From contig MSED01000015.1 in the NCBI GenBank assembly GCA_002099365.1, positions 930,001-994,000 of the forward strand: a DNA stretch of 64,000 nucleotides. Direction: 5' to 3'. Positions 1 to 11,007 of the stretch are shown piece by piece. Position 1 is the stretch's first letter, and every line of letters begins with the position of its first letter. Source of the stretch: Phialophora verrucosa. Lineage: Eukaryota > Ascomycota > Eurotiomycetes > Chaetothyriales > Herpotrichiellaceae. A model generated the notes under the pieces. It worked only from the letters and a program-made list of their open reading frames with translations, made no database searches and was not told the DNA's origin. The translations under genes were made by a program, and so were the position numbers.

Positions 1-2117
1 TAAATCTGAGGAGGAATCGGCGCTGTGTGGGGAAGAGGCTGTTTGAAGGGCGTCTCGGTTGAACTCGCTTAATGCCCGTGCATATGACGGCCGAGGCCTC
101 CCAACACTCGGCGGTTCGTCCAGTCCAGAAGGCGATGTTGACACGATCTCTTGTACTTTTTTAACAGTGATGGATTTGGCGATGGCGGCTTGTCGGAGCT
201 CGTCTCGGATTCTTGCTAGTGGGTAGACGAATTCTTTTGCGGCGTCAGGGATCTCGATACCTTTCCAGCCAACTTGTTCTGTGTCTGCGGGCTCGGAGCC
301 GTTCAGGCCAAAGACGTTGATCAAACGGGTGACGAAGATTGCGACGTCGTGATGATCTCGTGGCGTGAGATCAGACTTTTTGGCGCTGTTGTATATGCTG
401 ATCAATTGTGAGATTGCTTCCATGGCGACGGGGGTGTTGAATGAATCTAGTAATGCAGTGCGAACCCGATCCTCAGCCTCCTGAAGTGCAAATTGCAAAG
501 TTGCTTTCTGATCGGATGCCGTTTTCGAGTCCTTGATTGCCTCGATAACATTGAGGAAGAAGTTGTCCACCCGATCCTCCCAGTTCCTGCCTTGAGTGAC
601 CATATCGTCTGTGATTTCTATACCATCTTTCCAGTTGCCAAGCAGGAAAACAATGCGCAGGCTCCTGGAAGTCCAGTCTTTCCGCACGTGGAGAGCTTCC
701 CGGATGGTGGTAAAGTTCTTCAGCGATTTGGACATCTTCGACCCTTGTATCGACAAGTGGCCCATGTGGAGGAAGTAGTTCACCCACTGGCCATGATTTG
801 CCCAGAATGCTTCACTTTGAGCAAGCTCGTTGTCGTGGTGAGGGAATGCAAGGTCGATGCCTCCCGAGTGAATGTCCATTTGTGACCCTAATTTTCCAGA
901 CGCCATGGCCGAGCATTCAATATGCCACCCAGGCCGACCAGGACCCCATTCGCTTGGCCAACTTGGCTCACCCGGCTTCGATGCCTTCCACAGAGCAAAG
1001 TCGGCGTCTGATCTCTTAGCGATGGCGTCTTTCTGTGATAATGCACCTTCGCCGTCCGCTACAAGGTCTTTGTCGTTCCTATTCCACGGCTCTAGCCTGG
1101 CATACGGGTAACCAGCGGCCTCGAAAGCTTGTATATCGAAATACACTGAGCCATCAGCTGTCCTATAGGCCATCTTGTTGTCGACGATCTTCTTGACAAA
1201 CTCTGCGATCTCGCTGCCATGTTCGGTCACTCGCACCAGGTCATCCGGATCCATCACATTCAGGTCGTGCATGTCTTGGAAAAAGCGTTGTTCATACTCC
1301 TTCGTGAGCTTCGTGAATACAGCATAGTCGTCTCCGCGGATGGTCTTGCCCAGCTGCTCGTCCAAGACCAGGCACATGACATCGCTCACTCGGTTGTAGA
1401 ACTCGTGCGGCGTCAGGAGCTTTGGATCTTGCATCAATGCCCTCGCAGCGCCTCTAGCAGTGTTGATGTGCATCTTGATCTTTGCTTCCTTATCACCTGG
1501 CTTGGTGCCCGGTTCCAGGCTTCCTCCAGCCAGTATGTCGCCATAGACGGATTCGATCAGGCTGTCGAAGTTTTCCGGGGTGATGAGGGTCTTGGGATTT
1601 ATTCGTTTCAGGTTCTTGTGGATGTAATAGTGCCAGGCATGCCGAGCGTCTTGACGGACTTGGTCGTCAATGTATCTGGAATTGGTCAGACATTTCCTGA
1701 GATGCCTTGGGTCCGACATTCATCATACCGATTTTTGTTCTTGTACTCATCATACAGATGCCTCTGTCTTGCTCTTAAGATGATCTTGTCATCAATATCT
1801 GTCGTGTTCATCACAAAGCGGATCGAAAAGCCAAAGTAATCCCGCAGGATGCGCCGAATAATGTCGGTAGTCACATAATTGCGGGCATGGCCCAAGTGAG
1901 AGTCGTCATAGACCGTAGGGCCGCAGGCATACCAGGTGATCTTCCCTTGTTGCACAGGCACGAAGGGGACTTTCGAACGGGTCAAGGAGTTGTAGATCTT
2001 CAATTGAGGCTGGTGCGTCGAGCCTGACGGCAGCGACCAGGCAGGTTGTGCCATTCTGCCAGATTTGCTGCAGAGATTCAAAGCGGCTGAGGAGAAAGCA
2101 CGCTTCAGATAATTCAT
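1..2117 (-). CDS. CRS1: Cysteinyl-tRNA synthetase, 3' part outside window
   Basis: Class I aminoacyl-tRNA synthetase that charges tRNA-Cys with cysteine. Exons are complement(1729..2117) and complement(1..1675); the intron 1676..1728 (53 bp, GTATGA...CCAG) joins in frame. All 688 visible codons are open and the C-terminus lies beyond the left edge. The N-terminal catalytic block carries WYACGPTVYDDSHLGHARNY, containing the HIGH-like element HLGH, then TTDIDDKI. Zinc-site sequence SAMASGKLGSQMDIHSGGID and FPHHDNELAQSEA follow, with the KMSKSLKNF loop further on. All are hallmarks of CysRS. The start at 2117 adds a basic, Ser/Ala-rich leader (MNYLKRAFSSAALNL) that resembles a mitochondrial presequence. 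A second in-frame Met at residue 22 (MAQPAWSLPSG) would give a form without it. Divergent from TRM61 across 327 bp. Identity is secure; dual targeting is inference. Confidence 0.95.
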
Positions 2118-2444
2118 GAGACACCTGTCCAGCTCGTTGACTCATCCATTTCCGCGCAGACGTGGTCCTGAGTCACGAAACAATGCGCAGTGAAACGGGA
2201 TGCCACCATGCTGAGTGGGCTCGGAAAATCAGGTTACTCCGCCAGCCGCGCCCGACTTGAGATCTTGCCATTCGCGTTAGCGCCTCGGCTAAAGGCGGCA
2301 GATCCCGGAGCTAGCCTCTACCAGTGAAATGTAGCCTCTAATGCACAATTCCGAGATTCAATTTTCATGCTTCAAGATCGCATTGTCCCATGCTTGGAGG
2401 ACGACCAGGGGACCAACAAGGGATCAGATTGAACGTGGGCAAAA
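2118..2444. promoter_or_regulatory. Shared divergent promoter region, CysRS / TRM61
   Basis: This 327-bp spacer separates the start codons of two divergently transcribed tRNA-related genes, so it must hold both promoters and leaders. I see no clear TATA box or strong repeat. Short ORFs across it are not convincing. Confidence 0.6.
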
Positions 2445-3980
2445 ATGGTATCAACATTCCTGTCTCCATCCTTGCGCACCAAACCCGGCGATCTTGCTTC
2501 CCTGCACCTCCGCCGCGATCAGTCCCTGCCCACAATCCTCTCGACACAGGTCACCACCGCCTCGGAGCAAGGCTATGCAGAAGGCGTCGTGACTAACACG
2601 CGCTTCGGATCATTCCCCCACAGTACCATAATCAACACGCCCTGGGGAAGTCAAATCCGCGCGAGCAAAGTCGACACGGGCTCCCGCGGTCGCTCCACGA
2701 AAAACAACAAGAAACGGAAGATCGATGAGGGTGATCCGCATTTAGATTCTACCCCCGGAGAGAGCGCAAGCGTCAAACAGGCTGAGGTGGCGGAGTCGGG
2801 ATTCATCCACGTGTTGCCGCCCACACCGGAGAATTGGACGACCAGCTTGCCTCATCGGACCCAAGTCGTCTACACGCCCGACTACAGCTATATCTTGCAT
2901 CGGATCCGGGCGAGGCCGGGGTCCCGGTTGATCGAGGCGGGCAGTGGGAGTGGGAGTTTCACGCACGCGGCGGCAAGGGCAGTGTTCAACGGGTATCGGG
3001 ATGGGAAGGCGAGTGGGGATAAGGCAGGCAAGACTGAGCCCGAGACCGAAGATGTCCAAGTTATCAAAGGCGAAGAAGAGGCACGTGGTGAAGAAAGCGA
3101 GGCCGATGATGCTTATACACATGCACATGCTCGCGGACGAGTTTTCACGTATGAATTCCACCAAGAACGGCATGAACAGGTCAAAGCAGAAATGGCTTTG
3201 CACGGGCTTGATCCCATCGTCCACGCCATGCGGCGCGACGTGTACAGCAACGGGTTCTTGGTCCACGATTCTGACCCACAAAAGCCTCCAACCTCGCCAC
3301 TTGCAAACGCCGTATTCCTCGACTTGCCTGCCCCCTGGGAAGCGCTCCCTCATTTAACCAGGCAGGCAGGCGTAGACGGCACACCGTCCGCCCTCGACCC
3401 CGATTCCACAGTCCATATATGCACCTTCAGCCCTTGCATTGAGCAAGCGCAAAAGACCGTCTCTGCACTCCGGAGGCACGACTGGGTGGACATTGAGATG
3501 GTCGAGATGCAGCACAAGCGCGTCGATGTGCGGCGCGAATACACGGGACTGGAATACGATGGGATGCGCGGGGCGAATGCCTTTGCGGCGGATGTCGACG
3601 AGGCGGTGTCCAGGCTCCGGGACGTGGAGCAGAGATTGAAGGACTTCCATGCCGGGAGGGCCGCAGGGAATGACGGCGGGATGGGAAAGAGGAAACAGAA
3701 CAATCAGCAGCAAGAAACCGCCAACAAGTTACCTTTCAACGAGGGCAAACTCGTGCACCGAACCGAGCCAGAATTGAAGACCCATACATCGTACCTGGTC
3801 TTCGCGATCCTGCCGCGCGCATGGACTGACGAAGACGAAGCTGCAGCGCAGGAGAAATGGGCCAAGAACGTGACGATCGCGGCAAACGCACCCAAGAGCC
3901 AACGGCAGTTAAAGAAGCAGGCGAAGCAGAAGCTCAGAGCGAAAAGCCAGAAGGAGAATGGAGGGAAGCGTCAAGAATGA
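2445..3980 (+). CDS. TRM61: tRNA (adenine-58-N1)-methyltransferase catalytic subunit
   Basis: Catalytic subunit of the Trm6-Trm61 complex that methylates A58 of tRNAs, including initiator tRNA-Met, in the nucleus. Single exon, 511 residues. The N-terminal barrel has GDLASLHLRRDQSLPTI and NTRFGSFPHSTIINTPWGSQ, typical of the family. The Rossmann domain has the SAM-binding LIEAGSGSGSFTHA (about residues 161-174). The VFTYEFHQERHEQVKAEM strand comes next, and the catalytic FLDLPAPW lies near residues 291-298. The C-terminal HTSYLVFAILPRAW also matches. Between the first two Rossmann segments lies a roughly 40-residue acidic/charged insertion (about 185-225) with no family signature. The end is Lys/Gln-rich. 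The ATG at 2445 gives the family-typical start (MVSTFLSPSL). Its partner TRM6 is not in the window. Confidence 0.95.
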   Translation: MVSTFLSPSLRTKPGDLASLHLRRDQSLPTILSTQVTTASEQGYAEGVVTNTRFGSFPHSTIINTPWGSQIRASKVDTGSRGRSTKNNKKRKIDEGDPHLDSTPGESASVKQAEVAESGFIHVLPPTPENWTTSLPHRTQVVYTPDYSYILHRIRARPGSRLIEAGSGSGSFTHAAARAVFNGYRDGKASGDKAGKTEPETEDVQVIKGEEEARGEESEADDAYTHAHARGRVFTYEFHQERHEQVKAEMALHGLDPIVHAMRRDVYSNGFLVHDSDPQKPPTSPLANAVFLDLPAPWEALPHLTRQAGVDGTPSALDPDSTVHICTFSPCIEQAQKTVSALRRHDWVDIEMVEMQHKRVDVRREYTGLEYDGMRGANAFAADVDEAVSRLRDVEQRLKDFHAGRAAGNDGGMGKRKQNNQQQETANKLPFNEGKLVHRTEPELKTHTSYLVFAILPRAWTDEDEAAAQEKWAKNVTIAANAPKSQRQLKKQAKQKLRAKSQKENGGKRQE

Positions 3981-6002
3981 ATGTGCAGAGATGAGAGATA
4001 GCTAGACTAGAGAGGCTGAGCAGGGAGCAGAGGGCAGGCAGCAGGATAAAAATGAGTATTATTGGTTACTGGGTTGTTTAGAATGCCATATCACAGATAT
4101 GCATATGGGTATGTACCTGATCATGCATAGGGTACCATTATACACCTCCCACACCACGATACCGACCAAAATCAAAACTAATCTCAATGACCGCGCCTGC
4201 GCAAGAGTCCACCGAGTCTGCCTCGTTCGGCGCTTTCAGTGGAGATCAAGGCTACCGTAGTTAATATGTACTGTACTCGGCAAGCACCTCGCAACATCTT
4301 CCACAGACTCGTACAGTCGTGGTCCAGATCATCAGGGCAGTGCTCCATGCTCCGTGCATGGTAATTACCCCTGCCGAGCCTCTGAGTACTCGAATCTCGA
4401 ATCTGACTCCGCACCGGCCGTGACGGGCCCGAACCATAACACGCGACAAACTACAGGTACGATCTGAGCTTGCGAGAGTACTGGTGTAAGCCGGTCCCGG
4501 TTCCGGTGGCAACCCCGGTCACCGGTTCGAGTGAGACACGACCAACAATCAGCCACGACAGTCTTTCAGTACGAGTCTGGTAATTAAGTTGCCATGGGTG
4601 CTCCGTAAGAGGAAGTGCGAGTGCGCGCTTTCGTATTGGTACCTGCATTACTCAATCCTTATGTCTGTTAAGATGAAACATAACCGACTCAAGGCGGAAG
4701 CCCGAGTCGAGCCTCGAGATCGAGAAAGCGAAAAGAATAATTGATGTCTATGATTGTTCAACGACTCTATTATATTCGCGTTGCCAATGTATGTGCTGTA
4801 GCATACTGGCCTCGCTCCAGGCTATGTCCTCCCGTATCAACATGGAATGGTTTCACGCAACGAAAGATGCAGATGTACATAGATGCAGATGCAAAACTCC
4901 TCGATCCATATCAATACGAATACGGACATGCAAGCAAGAGCCTCGTCTCGTCTCCTCTGGCGCTCTGTCTCTGCCTCTGCCTTGTCTCGCCTCGCCTCGC
5001 CTCGCCTCGAAACCTACTGTACATACACGCACTGCACTGCCCCGTACGTGCTCCGTTCGTGCTCGGGTTATGGGTCTCGGTTCCAGCAACGCACTCTGCG
5101 CTAAACTGTGTTGGGAAGGGGTTGCGAGAACGTACCCCTATTCTGGAAAGCAATTCTTACATTCTCCCTCCCTTTGGTTTCATATTGCCGGGTGCCTGAT
5201 GCCTGATGCGTGGTGTTTGGTCCTTGGTACATACTCGGGACCGAGTACCCTTGCTGATAATGCAGAATTCTCTTATCGCCGTCGTTGAGACTGGCAATGC
5301 GCTCCACTCCGGGAAGGATTCAGGAGAATGGTACCGAGTACGAGTAGTAAACTCGAAACCTTGAGACCCGGTCAAGTCGAACCGGTCGTGGATGGACTCG
5401 AAGCGAAGGTGTTCGAACAAATAGTTACTGCATACCGAGTACGTCAGGCGTAGCGCGTTGGAAGGAAAGTCGTCAATTCGATTCTCCGCCTCCCTGTATG
5501 TTCATCCATTCGTGCATCGCATCAGTTACTCGTACTGTAGCCGCTGCAGCCCACTGAGACCTAGACCGACACCGACACTGCCTCCTGCCCACTGTCCACC
5601 ACAACGATGCGCACGGGGGTTTAAATCTCGAAGCAGGTTCTTGACATCTCGCATCTCGCATCTTACCTTTTGAGTCTTGCGTTTTGTTTCTGCACTTTTG
5701 CACCTTTCCCTACCAACTGCGTCCAGTACATACCTCGCCACCTGCTTGCGCAAAGGCACAATCGTCGTTATCAGTTATTAAGTCAGTCTTGGTCAGTCAG
5801 TCAATCAGGGGCTGGGGCCGGGCAAAACAACACAACAGCACAAAACAACACAAAATAGGCCGCCACCCACCCCGACATCTACATTACCGCCATTCACTGG
5901 TGGCGCGATCGTAACACTTACTGGGCCTTCTCGACTCGAGGCATCACTCAACACGCCCTACAAACCGCTGCAACCGCGTGAACCCGAAGCAGGTGTCTCG
6001 GG
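3981..6002. other. Gene-free spacer, 2.0 kb
   Basis: Region between TRM61 and the RTA1-like gene. It should hold the TRM61 3' UTR and the RTA1-like promoter. Short ORFs on both strands overlap each other and show no domain or splice pattern. It contains a CTCGC pentamer run near 4986 and several GAGTAC/CCGAGTAC elements (for example 5331-5350 and 5431-5442). The last 200 bp are rich in CA and CAACA runs, as expected for a leader. Confidence 0.6.
4986..5009 (+). repeat. CTCGC pentanucleotide microsatellite
   Basis: Four to five perfect tandem copies of CTCGC in the spacer upstream of the RTA1-like gene. Confidence 0.9.
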
Positions 6003-7113
6003 ATGGGGATTCTCGATGCCGTCGTTCCGCACCTCGTGCACCTCGCTTCTCGAGCCGCCGCGGCGGACGACGACGACAACAGACCCGGCGACAAGAGTCC
6101 GCAGGACTTTGCGAGCCAGGGCCGATACAACTATGCTCCATCGTTCGCCGCGGCGGTCTTCTTTCTGATCCTGTTCGGCGCGGTCTTGTTGGCGAACGTG
6201 GTCCAATTCTTCTGGCACCGAGCCTGGTTCTGGTGGGTGATGATATTCGCCGTGTCATGTGAGTGTGCCCATTTCTCCTTTCCCTCTTACCTCTTTGTAC
6301 GGAGTATCCACGTCGAAGTAGAATACATACCCCGATCTGCTGCGAACACTTTACTGACACTCACAACGCAACGCAGTGGAGTTTGTCGGCTACCTGACGC
6401 GCGCCATGTCGATCAAGAGTCTCGACAGCAAGGGCCTCTTCATCATCCAGACGGTCGTCATCCTCGTGGCGCCCGCCGTCATGGCCGCGGCGTGCTACAT
6501 GGCATTCGGCCGGATCGTGCTGTGGGTGGTGCCGCCGCGATTCCAGTCGGCGCGCCATCTCTGGGTGCCCGCGCGCCGCATCACGCCCATCTTCGTGGGG
6601 TCGGACGTCTTCAGCTTCTTCGTCCAGGTGATCGGGGGTGGCATGGTCGCGGCGGCCAACGACAAGGCCGGCGCGAACCGGGGCAAGAACATCGTCATGG
6701 TCGGCCTGGCGCTGCAGCTCGCGGCGTTTGGATTCTTCGTCGTCGCGAGTTTCCGGCTCAACATCCTCCTGCGGCGAGGCCTGCGCGACGTGTCCCTGCC
6801 CAAGGAGCGCAACTGGCAGCTGTTCCTGACCGCCATCAACGTGGCCAACATCTTGATCCTGATCCGGACCATCTTGCGCTTCGTCGAATTCGCCCTCGGC
6901 ACCACCAACTACCTCATCGACCACGAGTGGTTCTTCTACGCCTTCGATTCCGCGCTCATGCTCCTGGTCGCCGCGCTGTTCGTCGTCGTCCACCCGGGCC
7001 ATTACTTGCCCTACCTGGGCATCCGGCGAAGAGAGCAGCAGTTTTCAAAGCATGCCGACTCCGGGCCCTTTGCAAGATTGGCAAGGGGCCGCATGAACAT
7101 GGAATTGACATGA
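6003..7113 (+). CDS. RTA1-like multispanning membrane protein
   Basis: Member of the fungal RTA1 family (lipid-translocating exporter/7-TM group, including yeast Rsb1, Rta1 and Pug1). Members are linked to sphingoid-base export, sterol-drug tolerance or stress. Exons 6003..6258 and 6377..7113; intron 6259..6376 (118 bp, GTGAGT...CGCAG) joins in phase to give FAVS-LEFVGYLTR. Product 330 residues. After a short acidic N-terminus comes Y-N-Y-A-P-S, typical of the family start. About seven hydrophobic helices follow. Family motifs are EFVGYLTRA, APAVMAAACYMAFGR, FVGSDVFSFFVQVIGGGM and FRFVEFALG-like ILRFVEFALG, and the last helix ends at HPGHYLP. The C-terminus is basic and cytosolic by inference. 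The substrate cannot be read from sequence. Confidence 0.9.
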
Positions 7114-8870
7114 CGTGCTGCGGGACGGATACACGCGTGGTAGTGGGGAACGTGGGAGACCATGAAAGGAGGGTGGTCGTACTGGGGACATCTCTGATTG
7201 TGTGCTCGAGGGACGGGAATCAACACGGGGTGACGGGGTCAGGCCGGGAACTGTCGCCGGATGCTACTCGCTTGGCGGTTGCGTTGTGAGTGTGGCTGTG
7301 CTCGATCAAGTTTTTGACCGTCCTGTAGTAAGTAGGAGAGACGACAGGGGTTCACAGCACGTGGATATGCATGTGGACGGACACAGTTATCTTGCATGTG
7401 CATGGAACTTCCGTGATTTGTTGGTTGGCTTTTGGCAAGCAGTCTTTTTGATAGATAGACAGATTATACATAGTACGGCGTACGGCGGACGGCGTACATT
7501 CGAGTCCAGCAGCTCTTTTGATCACTGGGCCATTTCTTACCTTCCAACCTTGTGCGATGCAAGCTTGTCACCCTCCATTCTTGGTGGTGGGTTGGTCCTC
7601 ACCATGGGCAAGCGCCGATCGTCGCGCCAGGCATGGGGGACATGGGCCTCGTGGCCGACTTCCGACACTCTATTCGAACGCGCTAGGGGGGGCTATCCCT
7701 GAGAGAGGCAGGTGTAGAACCGGGCAATACTGGGTACTACATTATCTAAGGCCTTGGTATGGAGTCCGCCAGCGTTGGAGCTTGTCGTAGCGAAGAGGTT
7801 CGCGGAAGGTGATGCGAGCGGGTAATTACCGGTGCAGTTAGCGGTGGTGAAGCTGCTGCTGCTGGAGGGGGGGTGGTGTCCCGGCCGGCTTAAACGGCAC
7901 CTCATCTTCAGCATCAGTACCCAATTGTCCGTGCGTCGGGGGCACTGCTATCACAGTGACAAGCAATCACATCTGCCGTACATAATTTCGTAACTCAAGC
8001 TTGATCCAGCACATTGTGTGATGGGATAAAGCTTCCGGTTGGGACGGGACCGCGAGCGAGACAGCGAGCTTCCCAAGTGATACGTCCTTGGACTCGCAGA
8101 TAGCCGATCAAGGAATGTGTCCTCGTATCATATCTGAGGTTCCGGCCGTGGCTCGCCATCATCGTAAAACTAACCGAGTCTGGATCGTCTAGGCAAGGTA
8201 CAGCCGGTTGCAAGCGACACACGACATCCACTCTGCTCGTTGTTTCCCAAGACTTCCCCAAGACAATCATGATCCGTCCATCTGCGAGATGGGCATCAGC
8301 CCAGCGTTGGCATTGCATCTCCACCGGTGCTGCGCCCACGCCGCATGGCCTCATGATAGGGTGGTGTTTCATCACCATTCTGGGGAGGCCCATCTCTCGC
8401 CTCGCCGCCAGGACCCCTCTACTGCATACTACTGTATCCACATCTTTTCGCTCCTTGTTCTGTGTGCCAGCGAGGTCCCAAGACACCAACTTTGCCGCCG
8501 GCACAGTCAAAGATTTTCGCAAGCTCGTGGCCCGTCATAGCCCGCGAAATTGCGCGGTCCACCGCGAGTAGGACTACTTGTTAACTACGTACGCCGTGGC
8601 CGATGAATGAATGGCTTTGCCGCCTTCCGTCGAGCTTGGGGCTTGACCGGGAAGTCCTGATGCCCCAAGACACACACTATCTACCATGGTACTTGTCCGT
8701 CGTCGACAGATACATACGCATGTTACGTAGGTGCCCACCTCACCCCCCCTGTTTGAGATCTCCCGAGAAGACGCAACCCCAAAGGTGCGGTTGCGTTTGT
8801 GTTTACGCGCGCCGAGTCCCACGCAACGCCATTCTGGGTACCGGCACCGTGACTTCACATATAGTCTGGG
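7114..8870. other. Gene-free spacer, 1.8 kb
   Basis: Between the RTA1-like gene and the ASST-like gene, both on the plus strand. No open frame shows a recognisable domain or consistent splicing. It should contain the 3' UTR of the first gene and the promoter of the second. Confidence 0.55.
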
Positions 8871-10750
8871 ATGGCCAATTTTTGGCGCCCAACAGTAGCC
8901 CGACACGCATCATGCCCTTTCCCCAGCAATCCAATGCCTTTGATCGGACGGCTGCGCTTCTTCTTGAAGGCCAACAAGTCGCAGCCGCTGGTGGTCCGGC
9001 TTCTCTTCTATGCCATCCTTGCTGTCGCGGCCGCGGGTGTCCTCTACCTTAGTATCTCGTATGTGGCGATTCCACTGTTGATCTTGCTTTCTCCCACCTT
9101 GCATCCGACGCTGTATGAGCTGGGTCTCTATGGCGGGTCTCCCTCGCAGACGTATCTGTCGAATGGCCTGAGCTCGCCGCGCATCAGCATCAGAACGTCC
9201 GACCCTCAATGCGACAAGGGTTACATGTTTCTGAATTTCAATGGCGGGTCCATGGCAAGTCCCGGGCCGGCGATACTCGACGCCAACGGTGAACTCGTGT
9301 GGAAAACCGAGGGGCTGGGGGCGACGACGAATCTGAAACTGCAGACGTACAAGGGAGAGCAGTACGTGACGTTCTGGACGGGGGTGAAAGGGGGAACTAT
9401 GGGACGTGGCGTCTACCACATGGTGAGTGCGAGTGCGAGTGCGGATGGAATTGAATTGAATTGGATTGTATTGACGAGGCTGCCCGCCACATGCAGTTGG
9501 ACGCCTCATACGACCTCAAACACACAGTCTCAGCGGTCGGCATTGGAGGCGACCTCCACGAGTTTGTCATTACCAACGACGACACCGCGCTTTTGACATT
9601 CTACAATGTCACGCCCGCCGATCTGTCATCGCTGGGCAAATTCGAGTCCGGCTGGCTGATAGACAGCGGCTTCCAGGAGATCGATATTGCCACCGGCGAG
9701 CTCCTCTTCGAATGGCGCGCCTCGGACCATTTTCAGGTCAACGAGACCTTCATGACCCACCCGTTTGGCGGCTTCTTCAAAAGCATCCCCTTCGACTTCT
9801 TCCACATCAATAGCGTGGACAAGGACTCCAAGGGCAACTATCTCATTTCGTCGCGCCATACCCATTCCGTCAGCTGCCTGAGCCCCGACGGCCAAATCAT
9901 GTGGATCCTTGGCGGCCAACGTAATCAGTTTGACGACCGCTCCGGGGGCGACGCCCTGAACTTCCGCTGGCAGCACGATGCACGCTGGGTGGACGAGGAA
10001 GCCGGAATCATCACCCTTTTCGACAACAAGGAAGGAGGTCCTCTGCATGTCGACGGTCCATACAGCCGCGGTATGATGCTCCAACTCGACGTACCCAACC
10101 GGACGGTGACTCTCCTGCACTCGTACGTTTCTCTACACCACACGCGCACGCCTTCACAAGGCTCAGTCCAGTATCTTTCTGCGAGTAAGCACGTATTCGT
10201 CGGATTCGGCCATTCTCCAGTCTTGAGCGAGTTTACCCTGAACGGGACGTTGCTGTGCGAGACGCACTATGGAGCGCCTTGGCTGCACGTTTTCAACACG
10301 GCGGTATCATATCGAGCTTTCAAATCTGAGAGCTGGGTGGGAAAACCTCGTGACCCGCCCGCCGCGAAGATTCTGGACGATATCCTCTACGTTAGCTGGA
10401 ATGGTGCCACAGAGGTGGCCGCATGGGTACTGCAAGGCGCGAACGAGCACGAAGAAGGCTTCGTTGATTTGGACGTCGTAGACAAGGAGTCTTATGAGGA
10501 GACCTTCGAGCTCGAGCAACTGTCGCAGTACTCTTGGTTTCGTGTGGCGGCACTGGACCAGCACGGGCGGACCCTGCGCTCCACGGATGTGATTCAGCGA
10601 GAGACTTCGAGAAGTTGGTGGACCTTTTTGCTGGCAGTCTTCTGCTGGGGAGTTCTCTTCAGGGTCGCTTGGATAACTTACAAATGGTCCTCCGGACAGA
10701 GGCATGCCGGCAAGAAGGGCGTTTCTTGGGTCGTCTGGAGGAAGTCATGA
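8871..10750 (+). CDS. Arylsulfotransferase (ASST)-like membrane protein
   Basis: Resembles the fungal arylsulfotransferase-like family (ASST beta-propeller fold). Bacterial ASST moves sulfate between phenols; the activity of fungal members is largely unproven. Exons 8871..9422 and 9497..10750; intron 9423..9496 (74 bp), phase 0. Product 601 residues from 8871, or 580 from the internal ATG at 8934 (MPLIGRLRFFLK), which may be the real start. A strong membrane segment follows (VVRLLFYAILAVAAAGVLYL), then a large luminal or extracellular domain. That domain holds GYMFLNFNG, GPAILDANGELVW, HINSVDKDSKGNYLISSRH and SPDGQIMWILGG, which are the propeller-type DxxGxxxW and His motifs of the family. 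A second hydrophobic helix near the C-terminus (WWTFLLAVFCWGVLFRVAWI) is followed by a basic tail. Convergent with the next gene, 257 bp away. Confidence 0.85.
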
Positions 10751-11007
10751 AAGGCGCGCGTAGACCTAGAACTGCACCGCATTTGTAACGGCGCAGTATG
10801 CCTCAACTTGGGGTAAAAGTTCCCCTGCTTGTCTCGCGTGATACCTTCCACGTGCTTTGCATAATGATTCATCCTGCTCTGCAGGGTATGCAGTTTGGAA
10901 GGACGAGCCTTGACCGTACGCAGCGTAACTGGCTCATTGCACGCCCTGACCTCCGCAATTTTCGCCTTTACCCTGGCATTCAAATCTGTCGGAAGATTTC
11001 ATCATCA

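Noticed and set aside
4505..4540. GGTTCGAG sequence like a tRNA T-loop
   Set aside because: The flanking bases do not form the required five-base T stem, and no D arm, anticodon arm or acceptor stem fits around it.
6361..7002. Long minus-strand frame opposite the RTA1-like gene
   Set aside because: Asp/Glu/Arg/His-rich reading typical of antisense to a GC-rich coding exon. The plus strand carries a clear membrane-protein family.
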